NCBI RefSeq assembly: GCF_025398335.1
Contig: NZ_JAODOO010000001.1
Location: 1-64,000, forward strand
DNA from: Clostridium sp. CX1
GTDB taxonomy: Bacteria; Bacillota; Clostridia; Clostridiales; Clostridiaceae
Reading direction: 5' to 3'
DNA length: 64,000 nt
In this document: positions 45,752 through 54,123 of the stretch, one piece after another
How the letters are laid out: the number at the start of each line of letters is the position of its first letter
How positions within the stretch are numbered: the stretch's first letter is position 1
Notes under the pieces: model-generated
Databases searched by the model: none
What the model saw: the letters and a program-made list of their open reading frames with translations, nothing else
What the model was told of the DNA's origin: nothing
Position numbers and translations under genes: made by a program

Positions 45752-46105
45752 TTGAAACATTTAATGCAATTAATGATTATTTTAGCTACATATTTTGTAG
45801 GACAATTAGTACAAACATTATTTAATTTACCAATTCCAGGTACTGTAATTGGTTTGATTCTACTTTTTCTTGCATTACAAACAGGAGTTATCAAAGTTGA
45901 AATGATTGAAGATGTATGTGAATTTTTGATATCAAATATGTCCTTTTTGTTTATTCCTGCTGGGGTAGGTTTGATGACTGCATTTGGAATATTGAAGGGA
46001 AAATGGATAGTATTTATGGTCATTTTGATTATTTCAACGATAGTATTTTGGTTAATAACTGCGTATACAGTGAAATTTTTAAGAAGGGTGAATTTACATG
46101 AATGA
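45752..46105 (+). CDS. lrgA: CidA/LrgA family membrane protein
   Basis: A 117-residue, four-helix membrane protein starting with TTG after TAGGTAGGTG. It contains LPIPGTVIGLILLFLAL and FLFIPAGVGLM, typical of the holin-like CidA/LrgA family. With LrgB it affects murein hydrolase activity, cell lysis and, in Bacillus relatives, pyruvate uptake. It overlaps the next gene by 8 nt. The promoter carries two GntR-type operators, so the operon is probably controlled by the regulator at 46901. Confidence 0.88.
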   Translation: MKHLMQLMIILATYFVGQLVQTLFNLPIPGTVIGLILLFLALQTGVIKVEMIEDVCEFLISNMSFLFIPAGVGLMTAFGILKGKWIVFMVILIISTIVFWLITAYTVKFLRRVNLHE

Positions 46106-46802
46106 TATTATCAATTCTCCCATATTTGGTGTATTAATTTCTTTAATTGCTTATGGAATAGGAGTTTATATAAATAAAAAAACAAAACTTTCAATTTTTA
46201 ATCCTTTGCTAATCGCTATGGTAATATTAATTTTTTTGCTAACAAAACTTCATATAAAATATGAAGCTTTTAATAATGGAGGTCAACTTATCTCATTCTT
46301 TTTATACCCTGCAACAGTTGCATTAGCTTTGCCTATGTATAAGAAATTTACTTTATTTAAAGAAAATGCTTTACCTATACTCATAGGTATTTTATGTGGG
46401 AATGTATGCGGGATTGCTTGCATAATTTTACTTTGTAAATTCTTTAATTTATCTGATGTGCTAATAAAATCTTTAATACCTAAGTCTATTACTACACCAA
46501 TAGGAATGGCCCTATCAAAACAATTAGGCGGATTGCCATCAATTACTGTTGTAGCAATCATACTTACTGGTGTAATTGGATCGATTATTGGACCTTCTTT
46601 ATATTCAATTTTTAAAATTAATGATAAAGTTGCAATGGGAATCGCTATGGGTGCTTCTTCTCATGCTGTTGGAACTGCAAAATCTATGGAACTTGGAGAA
46701 ACTGAAGGGGCAATGAGCGGTTTGACCATGGCTATTTCGGGAATTATTACTGTTTTTTTAGCTCCTATCATGTGGAATTTATTTTCTGTATTTATTAAAT
46801 AA
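46098..46802 (+). CDS. lrgB: CidB/LrgB family membrane protein
   Basis: A 234-residue protein with several membrane helices and the family motifs FLYPATVALALPMYK, IPKSITTPIGMALSKQLGGLPSIT and GTAKSMELGETEGAMSGLTM. It works with the LrgA-like protein as an export/uptake or lysis-modulating pair. Its ATG overlaps the end of the lrgA-like gene. Complete in length. Confidence 0.92.
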   Translation: MNDIINSPIFGVLISLIAYGIGVYINKKTKLSIFNPLLIAMVILIFLLTKLHIKYEAFNNGGQLISFFLYPATVALALPMYKKFTLFKENALPILIGILCGNVCGIACIILLCKFFNLSDVLIKSLIPKSITTPIGMALSKQLGGLPSITVVAIILTGVIGSIIGPSLYSIFKINDKVAMGIAMGASSHAVGTAKSMELGETEGAMSGLTMAISGIITVFLAPIMWNLFSVFIK

Positions 46803-46900
46803 TTTTATTTAATAAATGAAGGAGCTTGTTGAAATAATTAAAGAAATTTATAATAATGAGATAAAAAATGAAAAATATCTTGTTTTGGAGGAGGTTTCAA

Positions 46901-47608
46901 ATGTCTAATACAATAAAAAATACGAGGGTATATGAACAGGTAATAGAAAAGATTAAAGATTTAATAGAAAAAGGCGAATTGGGATGTGGAGATAAATTAC
47001 CTTCTGAAAGAGATTTGTGTGAACAGCTTAATGTGAGCAGAACATCGGTAAGGGAAGCCTTAAGAGTTTTAGGAATATTGGGAATTGTTGAATGCAAAAT
47101 AGGTGAAGGAAATTTTATAAAGGACAACTTTGAAGATAGTTTACTAGAACCACTTTCGATGACGTTTATGCTTCATGGAAGTAAAACAGATGAAATTTTA
47201 GATTTAAGAAAATTTATTGAACCTGGAATGGCAGCTTTGGCAGCAAAAAACATAAATGATGAGCAACTTCAAGAGATAAAAGAAATAGTTGATTTATTAA
47301 ATAGTACAGAGGATGAAGAGAAATGCGCAGAATTAGATAAAAAACTACATTATAAAATTGTACAGGCATCAGGAAATTACCTAGTTTCTAATATGATGTT
47401 TGCAGTATCAACTTTGGTAGAAACATATATTGAAGATGTGTTAACGAATATGTTTCGAAATGTGGAGAATAAAAATATACTTAAAAAGCAACATAAAGAT
47501 ATAATTCAGGCTATAGAAGATCATGATTCTGTTGGTGCATCTGTAGCAATGCTAAAGCATCTGGAATATTCAGATGGTTATATTAGTAAAACGATCAAAA
47601 ATAAATGA
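46901..47608 (+). CDS. FadR-subfamily GntR transcriptional regulator
   Basis: A 235-residue regulator. The N-terminal winged helix is standard (YEQVIEKIKDLIEKGELGCGDKLPSERDLCEQLNVSRTSVREALRVL). The C-terminal helical FCD domain has LDLRKFIEPGMAALAA and the usual His residue in KLHYKIVQASGN, which together bind a metal and an organic acid. GGAGGAGG lies before the ATG at 46901. It lies 98 nt after lrgB and probably binds the two operators before lrgA. The effector may be a small carboxylate such as pyruvate or lactate, but this is inference. Confidence 0.88.
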   Translation: MSNTIKNTRVYEQVIEKIKDLIEKGELGCGDKLPSERDLCEQLNVSRTSVREALRVLGILGIVECKIGEGNFIKDNFEDSLLEPLSMTFMLHGSKTDEILDLRKFIEPGMAALAAKNINDEQLQEIKEIVDLLNSTEDEEKCAELDKKLHYKIVQASGNYLVSNMMFAVSTLVETYIEDVLTNMFRNVENKNILKKQHKDIIQAIEDHDSVGASVAMLKHLEYSDGYISKTIKNK

Positions 47609-47666
47609 TGCTTAAAAATAAAAGCGTTATTTATGAAATATAAATAAAAAAAATCAGGAGGTAAAT

Positions 47667-47699
47667 ATGAAAAAATATAATATTTATGTTGATTTTTAA
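47667..47699 (+). CDS. Possible 10-codon peptide or gene remnant
   Basis: MKKYNIYVDF with a stop follows a good AGGAGG at 47656-47662. Too short to be certain; it could be a leader peptide for the cfa gene or the start of a deleted gene. Confidence 0.3.
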   Translation: MKKYNIYVDF

Positions 47700-47751
47700 A
47701 TTATAACTAGCTAATAATGTATTTTTATGAAATAAGACAGGAGGACTAATA

Positions 47752-49002
47752 ATGATTAACACATTAAAAAAAGAAAGCTTAGATCATGAATTGATAAGTA
47801 AAATAGAACATATTTTTAGTAATACTAAGAAAAATTTTGCCATGAAATTTTGGAATGGGGAAAGTATAGAATATTCTGAAAAACCTGACTTTATGTTGAG
47901 GTTTAATGATAGAGAGGCTTTCAACAGATTGTTGATGCATCCAGACAGTATGACATTTGCAGAGGCATATATGAATAAAAGTTTTGATATTGAAGGAGAT
48001 ATATTTTCGGCTATACAGTTAAAGGAAGAACTTAAAAATTTAGAGGTATCAGGAAAGGACAAAATGTCTATATTCTTAAAGACAGCTTCCTTACCTAAAT
48101 TAAATATGCATACAAAAGAAAAGGATAAAGAAAATATTTCTCACCATTATGATATATCAAATAATTTTTATAGATTATTTTTAGGTTCTAGTATGGTTTA
48201 TTCCTGTGCATATTTTAGAGACGAAAATGAAGATATAACAACAGCTGAAGAAAATAAGTTGGATTATATATGCAGGAAGTTAAGGTTGAACACAGGAGAA
48301 AAGCTTCTGGATGTCGGATGCGGATGGGGTGCAATGATTATATGGGCAGCAAAGCATTATGGAGTTGAAGCACACGGTATAACAATAAGTAAAGAACAAT
48401 ATAAGTATGTATGTAACAGAATTAAAGAAGAAGGCATGGAAGGTAAATGTTTTGTTGAATTAAAAGATTACCGTGATATAGAAGGAAATGAAATATATGA
48501 TAAGATAGTAAGTATCGGCATGTTCGAACATGTAGGAACAAAAAACTTGCCAGAGTATTTTAAAATCATGAACAGGTTGTTAAAAAGTGATGGCTTATTT
48601 TTGAATCATGGTATCACAAATCAAAAAAACTCTAAGATTTCAAAGGCTGAATCTGAATTTATCGAAAAATATATTTTTCCTGGTGGAGAATTGAACAGCA
48701 TAAGCTATGTTCAAGACATCATGGAAAAGGAAAATTTTGAAGTTTATGATGTTGAATGCTTAAGAGAGCATTATTTTAAAACTTTAAGATGTTGGGTAAA
48801 TAATTTACAAGCTAATAAAGATAAGGCAATAAAAGAAGCTTCGGATCTAATCTATAGGACATGGTTGCTTTATATGACAGGGTGTGCATTAAATTTTAAA
48901 GGTGGGTCTATTTCAGTATATCAGGTGCTTTTAGGCAAAGAACAAAAAACGCCAGGATTCAATATACCATTAACAAGAGAATATATGTATAAAGATATTT
49001 AA
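47752..49002 (+). CDS. cfa: Cyclopropane-fatty-acyl-phospholipid synthase
   Basis: A 416-residue enzyme that adds a methylene group from SAM across double bonds of membrane lipid acyl chains. The N-terminal lipid-binding part carries AEAYMNKSFDIEGDIF. The SAM motif LLDVGCGWGAMIIWAAKHYG lies near residue 184, preceded by HHYDISNNFYRLFLG and followed by EHVG and HGIT. The C-terminal DVECLREHYFKTLRCWVNN is typical. AGGAGG precedes the ATG. Cyclopropanation strengthens membranes against acid and solvents. It lies in unit 3 after the GntR regulator. Confidence 0.95.
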   Translation: MINTLKKESLDHELISKIEHIFSNTKKNFAMKFWNGESIEYSEKPDFMLRFNDREAFNRLLMHPDSMTFAEAYMNKSFDIEGDIFSAIQLKEELKNLEVSGKDKMSIFLKTASLPKLNMHTKEKDKENISHHYDISNNFYRLFLGSSMVYSCAYFRDENEDITTAEENKLDYICRKLRLNTGEKLLDVGCGWGAMIIWAAKHYGVEAHGITISKEQYKYVCNRIKEEGMEGKCFVELKDYRDIEGNEIYDKIVSIGMFEHVGTKNLPEYFKIMNRLLKSDGLFLNHGITNQKNSKISKAESEFIEKYIFPGGELNSISYVQDIMEKENFEVYDVECLREHYFKTLRCWVNNLQANKDKAIKEASDLIYRTWLLYMTGCALNFKGGSISVYQVLLGKEQKTPGFNIPLTREYMYKDI

Positions 49003-49109
49003 GAACTCCTTATGAAGATGGTAAATATATCATTATTCACAAAGTATATTTTTGGATATGATTATTTCAGTTTTGTGCACTGAACATACCGAAAGGAATG
49101 AGTATAAAT

Positions 49110-49688
49110 ATGAAAGATAATAAAAAATCACAAGAAGTTGAGAGTTCTATTAATAGATTATTGAGTTCAATTGATGATTTATTGCGGGATGAAAAAGAAA
49201 GAAAATTGAGGATTAAATTAGGAAATAAAATAAAAGATTCTATTTTTACCGATGAGATTATGACCAAGTTAAACGAAAGTGATTTTTCAGGATTAATTTA
49301 TGAAGAAGAAGAAATAGTATTCCTTTTTTCTATGTTATTTCCTGTATTTGTAGAGAAGGAAGGCATTATTTTTAGATTGTATAGACATAAAATTGAAGTT
49401 GATTTATCTGATGAAATGAGGGATAGATATATTTATATATTTTCTGATGGAAGATTGACATCAGGATTGTTTGAAAGTTTTAGACTTTATGATGATGAAT
49501 ATGTCGATGGAATAAAACGAATAATCAATGTAATTCCGCTCTTGAAAAATGCAATTAAAGAATCATTAATTGATTTTCAAAAAAATGAAAATCAACATAA
49601 AGAAAAAATACAACATCTTAAAAATAAGGGAATAATAGCAGAAAAGAATTTTAATGTTCTGTCTGAGATTCTGGAAAATAGTGTCTAA
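49110..49688 (+). CDS. Hypothetical protein, 192 aa
   Basis: No family was recognised. It is a soluble, charged protein with a helical N-terminus (VESSINRLLSSIDDLLRDEKERKLR), a beta-rich centre (IFRLYRHKIEVDLSDEM) and a coiled-coil-like C-terminus. GAAAGGA precedes the start; the ATG four codons earlier overlaps that site. It ends 100 nt before junction C. Confidence 0.55.
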   Translation: MKDNKKSQEVESSINRLLSSIDDLLRDEKERKLRIKLGNKIKDSIFTDEIMTKLNESDFSGLIYEEEEIVFLFSMLFPVFVEKEGIIFRLYRHKIEVDLSDEMRDRYIYIFSDGRLTSGLFESFRLYDDEYVDGIKRIINVIPLLKNAIKESLIDFQKNENQHKEKIQHLKNKGIIAEKNFNVLSEILENSV

Positions 49689-49787
49689 TTTCGGATTTTG
49701 AGACATACTATTAAATAATATAGAAGATATGTAAATGGTTTATATTAATGAGTGTGAGCTTATATTTATTGTATGAGTGGTTAAGAA

Positions 49788-49876
49788 AAGTGTTACATAA
49801 TAGTGAAGAGTGGGTTTGCTCTATTAGGATTGCAGCAGCACAGGCTCAGGTAAAACAACCGAGACCAATCAAGTAA
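49788..49876 (+). other. Recombination junction C: shared arm + ppdK tail
   Basis: The arm AAGTGTTACATAATAG… (49788-49831) leads to core GCAGCAGCACAGGC at 49832-49845 and a tail encoding QVKQPRPIK with stop at 49874. The following sequence resembles that after junction A. It marks the boundary of units 3 and 4. Confidence 0.8.
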
Positions 49877-49931
49877 AGCCCCCAAATCTTTATATATCAA
49901 GGACTTGTGGGTGTGTATAAAAATAGAACAA

Positions 49932-49976
49932 GGGTACTGTCACTTAATAATTTTAAGGGATAGTACCCTATTTTTA
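49932..49976 (+). terminator. ppdK-type terminator after junction C
   Basis: GGGTACTGTC pairs with GATAGTACCC (one mismatch), then TATTTTTATTG, nearly the same as after junction A. Confidence 0.8.
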
Positions 49977-50031
49977 TTGATTTCTTGTATTTTAGAACAA
50001 AAATTTGATTAAAAAACAGCTATTAAAGACA

Positions 50032-50081
50032 TTGACAAAAAAATATTAGTAATGTATCATTTTAAATAGTGTATGTACACG
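50032..50081 (+). promoter_or_regulatory. marR-like promoter and operator
   Basis: TTGACA at 50032-50037 and TATCAT at 50055-50060 are 17 bp apart. Just downstream AGTGTATGTACACG (50068-50081) is a dyad; a related perfect-half site CGTGCATATACACG lies at 50556-50569 after the gene. Both are likely binding sites of the MarR protein encoded between them. Confidence 0.6.
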
Positions 50082-50102
50082 AAAAATGAATAAGGTGATA
50101 GT

Positions 50103-50540
50103 ATGAACAAAAAAATTTATGATAAGAAGCCGTCTGCATGTAATTGTCTTAACCTGCGCCGGGCTTCGCAGGCAATTACACAGGTATACGATGGATTCCT
50201 TGAATCTAGCGGACTTAAAATAAGTCAATATTCATTGCTTAAACATATAAAGTATATAGGCCCTGTAAGCGTAAGCGACCTAGCCCTGAAAATCAGGCTG
50301 GACAGGACTACTCTTGTAAGAAATCTTAAGCCAATGGAGGAAAGAGGATTTATTATAGATATTGCGGCAACGGGGACCCGTAATCGTCAATTAAAATTGA
50401 CGGATGCAGGGCTTGAAACTTATGAAAAGGCATCACAGCTTTGGAGTGAGGCTCAAAGTTTTATTGAACAATATTTGGGCAAGGATGATATGGAGACGTT
50501 GACAGTATTACTTTCTAAAATTGAGGCACTTGTGCCTTAA
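50103..50540 (+). CDS. MarR-family transcriptional regulator
   Basis: A 145-residue regulator with the MarR winged helix: ISQYSLLKHIKYIGPVSVSDLALKIRLDRTTLVRNLKPMEERGFI, with the wing at TGTRNRQLKLTDAG. The N-terminus carries a CNCLNLRRA segment whose two Cys could sense oxidants. AAGGTGATAGT precedes the ATG. It lies upstream of the iron-sulfur protein gene and between two copies of its likely operator, so it probably controls both itself and that gene. Confidence 0.88.
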   Translation: MNKKIYDKKPSACNCLNLRRASQAITQVYDGFLESSGLKISQYSLLKHIKYIGPVSVSDLALKIRLDRTTLVRNLKPMEERGFIIDIAATGTRNRQLKLTDAGLETYEKASQLWSEAQSFIEQYLGKDDMETLTVLLSKIEALVP

Positions 50541-50555
50541 TATTTTTAAAATAAT

Positions 50556-50569
50556 CGTGCATATACACG
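50556..50569. promoter_or_regulatory. Second MarR operator candidate
   Basis: CGTGCATATACACG (two mismatched centre-proximal bases in the dyad) lies 15 bp after the marR-like gene and upstream of the iron-sulfur protein gene. It matches the site at 50068. Confidence 0.5.
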
Positions 50570-50719
50570 AATAACTCGGAGATATTAATTAAATCTGTAA
50601 TGAGCTGATGTTACAGTGAGTAAGAAAGTAAAAAGTTTGCTAGTAAATAACAGCTATGCTGATGAAATAAGCTGGCACAACAAGTTAAATTAGCTTATAA
50701 ATAAAATGGAGGTACTATA

Positions 50720-51556
50720 ATGAAGGACTTAATAAGAAATGAAATTAAAAAGTATGTACTCGAAAGCAAAGAAAACTGGCTGGAAGAAATCCAAGACCGT
50801 TATTATGATGAACCTATTGTAAAATTTGCATCTTCGGAGGATCCGTTGTTCGAAGAGTATAAAAAGATAATTGGCAGCGATCATTTAACTCCCAAGGAAG
50901 CCTTTGAAAGGTTTTTTGGAAAAGATAGCTATGGGGGAGGAACGGTTATAAGTATAGTCTTGCCTATAAATGAAAAGATCAGAAAGAGTAATGCAGCGCA
51001 AAAAGATAATGCGTCTAAAGAATGGGCTCTACTGCGTGCTTTTACCGACGGATTTCGGAAAGGACTTAACAAGCATCTAGTGAATTTTTTAGAGAAAAAG
51101 GGATATAGAGCTATAGCGCCTGCAGATGCTGAAGGATTTAAGATTTATGGAACGCCTTCAGGACCAAGCTCTAACTGGTCAGAACGGCATATAGCATATG
51201 CAGCTGGTCTTGGGACTTTTGGGATAAATGATGGCTTTATTACTGAAAAAGGAATTGCCATAAGGTTAACCTCGGTTGTAACCAACTTAAAGCTTACACC
51301 GGATACAAGAAAAGCTGAAAGTCATACAGGAAATTGTTTGCTCTTAAGCAAAGGTATTTGCGGAGCTTGTATTAAAAGATGTCCTGTCAATGCTATATCA
51401 AAAGAAGGTCACGACAAGATGAAATGCTGGAAATACGTTTACGGAGACGAGTCAACAAGACTAGCTGAATCCTATGGAGGAAATCCAGCAGTAGGGTCAG
51501 GGTGTGGCTTATGCCAAACTAAAGTGCCTTGTGAATGTAAGAATCCAACTGCATGA
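50720..51556 (+). CDS. QueG-like iron-sulfur protein
   Basis: A 278-residue protein related to epoxyqueuosine reductase and COG1600 relatives. The C-terminal part has two Cys clusters suited to two [4Fe-4S] centres: CGACIKRCP (Cys214, 217, 221) and a later CGLCQTKVPCEC. GTFGINDGFITEKGIAIRL fits the family's middle. It is not the tRNA-modifying QueG itself, lacking its usual length (over 300 residues); members like this occur in operons with MarR regulators and may be redox enzymes. GGAGG precedes the ATG. Confidence 0.75.
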   Translation: MKDLIRNEIKKYVLESKENWLEEIQDRYYDEPIVKFASSEDPLFEEYKKIIGSDHLTPKEAFERFFGKDSYGGGTVISIVLPINEKIRKSNAAQKDNASKEWALLRAFTDGFRKGLNKHLVNFLEKKGYRAIAPADAEGFKIYGTPSGPSSNWSERHIAYAAGLGTFGINDGFITEKGIAIRLTSVVTNLKLTPDTRKAESHTGNCLLLSKGICGACIKRCPVNAISKEGHDKMKCWKYVYGDESTRLAESYGGNPAVGSGCGLCQTKVPCECKNPTA

Positions 51557-51661
51557 TTTCTTATATGCTATTTAAATTCTTTAACTAATTTTTCAAAAGC
51601 AGGAATAGAATTTTCGATCATATTGAATTTTACACAATTCATAATATTTATAAATAACATA

Positions 51662-51758
51662 AAGTGCTCCATAGTAATTAAAAAAGGCTTGGTCTATTAG
51701 GATTGCAGCAGCACAAGCTGAAGTTAAAAATCCAAGACCAATGGTAGAGGCAAAATAA
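51662..51758 (+). other. Recombination junction D: shared arm + ppdK tail
   Basis: The arm AAGTGCTCCATAGTAA… (51662-51704) leads to core GCAGCAGCACAAGC at 51705-51718 and a tail encoding EVKNPRPMVEAK with stop at 51756. The tail differs most from the live gene. It lies next to ordinary chromosome, so it probably is the original end of ppdK before any insertion. Confidence 0.75.
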
Positions 51759-51780
51759 AATATAGAAAAAGTTAGTAAAA

Positions 51781-51864
51781 AACACATTCTACTTTCAGTT
51801 AAATTGTTTTTAGTACGGCATTGCAATAATCTGAATAAAATGATAATATAAGGTAGAATGTGTT
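51781..51864. repeat. 12-bp inverted repeat before the aminotransferase gene
   Basis: AACACATTCTAC at 51781-51792 is the exact reverse complement of GTAGAATGTGTT at 51853-51864. It lies just upstream of the aminotransferase ribosome site. No T-run follows. Confidence 0.5.
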
Positions 51865-51891
51865 ACATAAAATATTTTGGAGGGGATATAT

Positions 51892-53208
51892 ATGAATAAA
51901 CCAGTTTTATCAGCTCATTTTGAGTCAAGAACACCATCAGACGTTAGATTAGCACAAATGAAATATGCAGAGCGTGAAGTTAAACCTGAAGCTGTAATTA
52001 ATGTAGGTATTGGAAACGTTTCACTTCCAACAAATCCTGCTATGCAAAAAAGAATGTTTGCGCTAAATGCACCTGAAAGCCCATTTGCAAAGGGTGTTGT
52101 AAGATATACAGGAACTGCTGGTACTGAAGAGTGTCAGAATGCATTTAAAAATATTCTTGCTTGCGAAGGCTTTGATACTAGCAAATTACTAGTTCAAATA
52201 ACAGATGGTGGATCAACAGGTATGGAATTGTTGCTACTTGGAGTTTGTGGACCTGCAGGCACTGATGAGAAACCTCTTATGATGATAGACCCAGCATACA
52301 CAAACTATATTTCTTTCGCAGAAAGATTAGGACGTAAAACTGTTACAGTAAAACGTAGTTTAAGTGAAGAAGGTAAGTTTAGTCTTCCAAAGCTTGACGA
52401 AATTGAAGAAACTATTAAAAATCACAACCCTGGAGCGCTTCTTGTTATACCTTATGACAATCCTACAGGACAGCTTTACGACTATGAAACACTTAAAGGA
52501 CTTGCTGCACTATGTGTAAAATACAACATGTGGATGGTAAGTGATGAGGCTTATCGTGAACTATACTATACAGGCGATAACAGCTTAGTAAGTATTTGGG
52601 GACTTAGCGATGCAGATGTACCTGGTATAGAAGGAAGAAGAATAAGCATCGAGACAACATCAAAGGTATGGAATGCATGCGGTTTAAGAATCGGTGCTGT
52701 AATTACTGACAATCCAGAATACTATGATCGTTCAATAGCTGAATATACTGCAAACCTTTGCGCTAACGCAATTGGCCAGTATATATTTGGAGCACTAGCA
52801 CACGAAAGTAAGGAAAGCATCGCTGGATGGTGCAAGAGCATTCGTGAGTACTATAAAGACGTTATATTCAAAGTATACAATGGTCTAAAGGAGCAGGAAC
52901 CAGGATTAATCGTTTCCAGCCCAGATGCATCTATATACTCAGTAATTGACGTTAGAAACGTTGTAAAACCAGGATTTGATGCAATTGACTTTGTTCTTTA
53001 CTGCGCACAAAAAGGATCTGTTAACTACAATGGAGTTGAAACAACTCTTCTAGTAGCACCTTTAAAAGGATTCTATGATATTCCAGCAGGCGAGAATAAT
53101 CCAGGAAACACTCAGTTCCGTATTGCATTCGTAGAAACTCCTGAGAACATGATGAAGGTTCCTGAGTTATTTGTTAAACTTTTAAGACAATACGAAGCAA
53201 GCCGCTAG
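51892..53208 (+). CDS. PLP-dependent aminotransferase, class I/II
   Basis: A 438-residue fold-type I aminotransferase. INVGIGNVSLPTNPAM opens the domain; RYTGTAGTEECQNAF is followed by TDGGSTGMELLLLG, the phosphate-binding turn. IPYDNPTGQLYD contains the conserved Asn, VSDEAYREL the cofactor-binding Asp, and SIETTSKVWNACGLRIG the PLP-binding Lys. NPGNTQFRIAF has the substrate-carboxylate Arg. The amino donor cannot be stated. GGAGGGG precedes the ATG at 51892. Its GC-richer codon use suggests high expression. It is the first core gene after the inserted region. Confidence 0.9.
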   Translation: MNKPVLSAHFESRTPSDVRLAQMKYAEREVKPEAVINVGIGNVSLPTNPAMQKRMFALNAPESPFAKGVVRYTGTAGTEECQNAFKNILACEGFDTSKLLVQITDGGSTGMELLLLGVCGPAGTDEKPLMMIDPAYTNYISFAERLGRKTVTVKRSLSEEGKFSLPKLDEIEETIKNHNPGALLVIPYDNPTGQLYDYETLKGLAALCVKYNMWMVSDEAYRELYYTGDNSLVSIWGLSDADVPGIEGRRISIETTSKVWNACGLRIGAVITDNPEYYDRSIAEYTANLCANAIGQYIFGALAHESKESIAGWCKSIREYYKDVIFKVYNGLKEQEPGLIVSSPDASIYSVIDVRNVVKPGFDAIDFVLYCAQKGSVNYNGVETTLLVAPLKGFYDIPAGENNPGNTQFRIAFVETPENMMKVPELFVKLLRQYEASR

Positions 53209-53410
53209 ATATAATATCTATCAAAAGAGATGTATTACTTAACATTCAAAAATTAAATAAATCACTTTTAGTATCAATGGGTAAATAAAACGTTCCGTAG
53301 TATGGAATTAGTGATTATTTTTGAATAATTAAGGTACAAGCTTTCTTTAAAAATCTACGAAAGTAGATGAAAACCTAAGAATATGTTAAGCAAGTAAAGG
53401 TATAAACTAT

Positions 53411-53440
53411 ATAAGCGCTAGACAAATGTCTAGCGCTTAT
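53411..53440. repeat. Perfect palindrome, 14-bp arms
   Basis: ATAAGCGCTAGACA and TGTCTAGCGCTTAT are exact reverse complements separated by AA. With a 2-nt loop it may act as an operator or a strong hairpin; no T-run follows. Confidence 0.55.
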
Positions 53441-53490
53441 ATGTGCCATAGTCAGTTGCACATATTGAGAATTTTATAGAGATATTTATA

Positions 53491-53522
53491 GGAGACTTGA
53501 GCTATTGCTTCAGTCTCTTTTT
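53491..53522 (+). terminator. Terminator
   Basis: GAGACTTGAGC pairs imperfectly with GCTTCAGTCTC around TATT, followed by TTTTTG. Confidence 0.7.
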
Positions 53523-53757
53523 GTATTGTTAACTATTTTTAATTTTTTAGGTAAAAATTTTCAAAACCTATTCAAAATATTCTGAAAATGGTGTATAATA
53601 TTATTAAGTAATAAGATTTACCTAGAGTTTATAAATAGCTGATTCTAATTTTTTTACCAAGCAATGATAACGTTTTCTAAAGAATTTTTGTTAGTATACT
53701 GAGAATCTATTAGTTATTTATAAATTCATCTAAAATTAATTATGGAGGTGTAGATAA

Positions 53758-53889
53758 ATGGAAGATTTCACATCTCAGAAAGAAATTATTAAAGAAGATA
53801 ACGTTTTGCCAGAAAACAAGTCAGATATTATACTTTTAGTTATCGCCGCAGTTACTATGATAGGCATATTAATGTTTTTATTCAAATAG
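53758..53889 (+). CDS. Small single-span membrane protein, 43 aa
   Basis: An acidic N-terminus (MEDFTSQKEIIKEDNVLPEN) is followed by one membrane helix (IILLVIAAVTMIGILMFLF). GGAGGTG lies 8 nt before the ATG. A strong terminator follows, so it is a monocistronic gene. Family unknown. Confidence 0.65.
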   Translation: MEDFTSQKEIIKEDNVLPENKSDIILLVIAAVTMIGILMFLFK

Positions 53890-53905
53890 AGATTTATTTC
53901 TTTGA

Positions 53906-53957
53906 GATTGTTTAAAATGTAGTACCTTTAGACGTACTATATTTTGAACAATCTTTT
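53906..53957 (+). terminator. Terminator of the small membrane-protein gene
   Basis: A 20-nt arm beginning GATTGTTTAAAATG pairs with a right arm ending GAACAATC, one mismatch, then TTTTTAT. Confidence 0.9.
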
Positions 53958-54123
53958 TATATTTGCAATTACTATAACACATATATGTATTTATAATTTA
54001 TTTAAAATTATGATAACCATTGATTTCTATTTCATACTATATTATAATATCAAATAGTTAAAGAAGTTAACTATTTGTTGGATTAATTATTTATTAGATT
54101 AATTATTAGTTAGGAGGGCAAAA

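Larger units (their letters stand above)
53209..53757. other. Intergenic region with palindrome and terminator
   Basis: Holds a perfect 14-bp-arm palindrome (53411-53440) and a terminator (53491-53522). The rest is AT-rich upstream sequence of the small membrane-protein gene; no other gene was seen. Confidence 0.5.
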
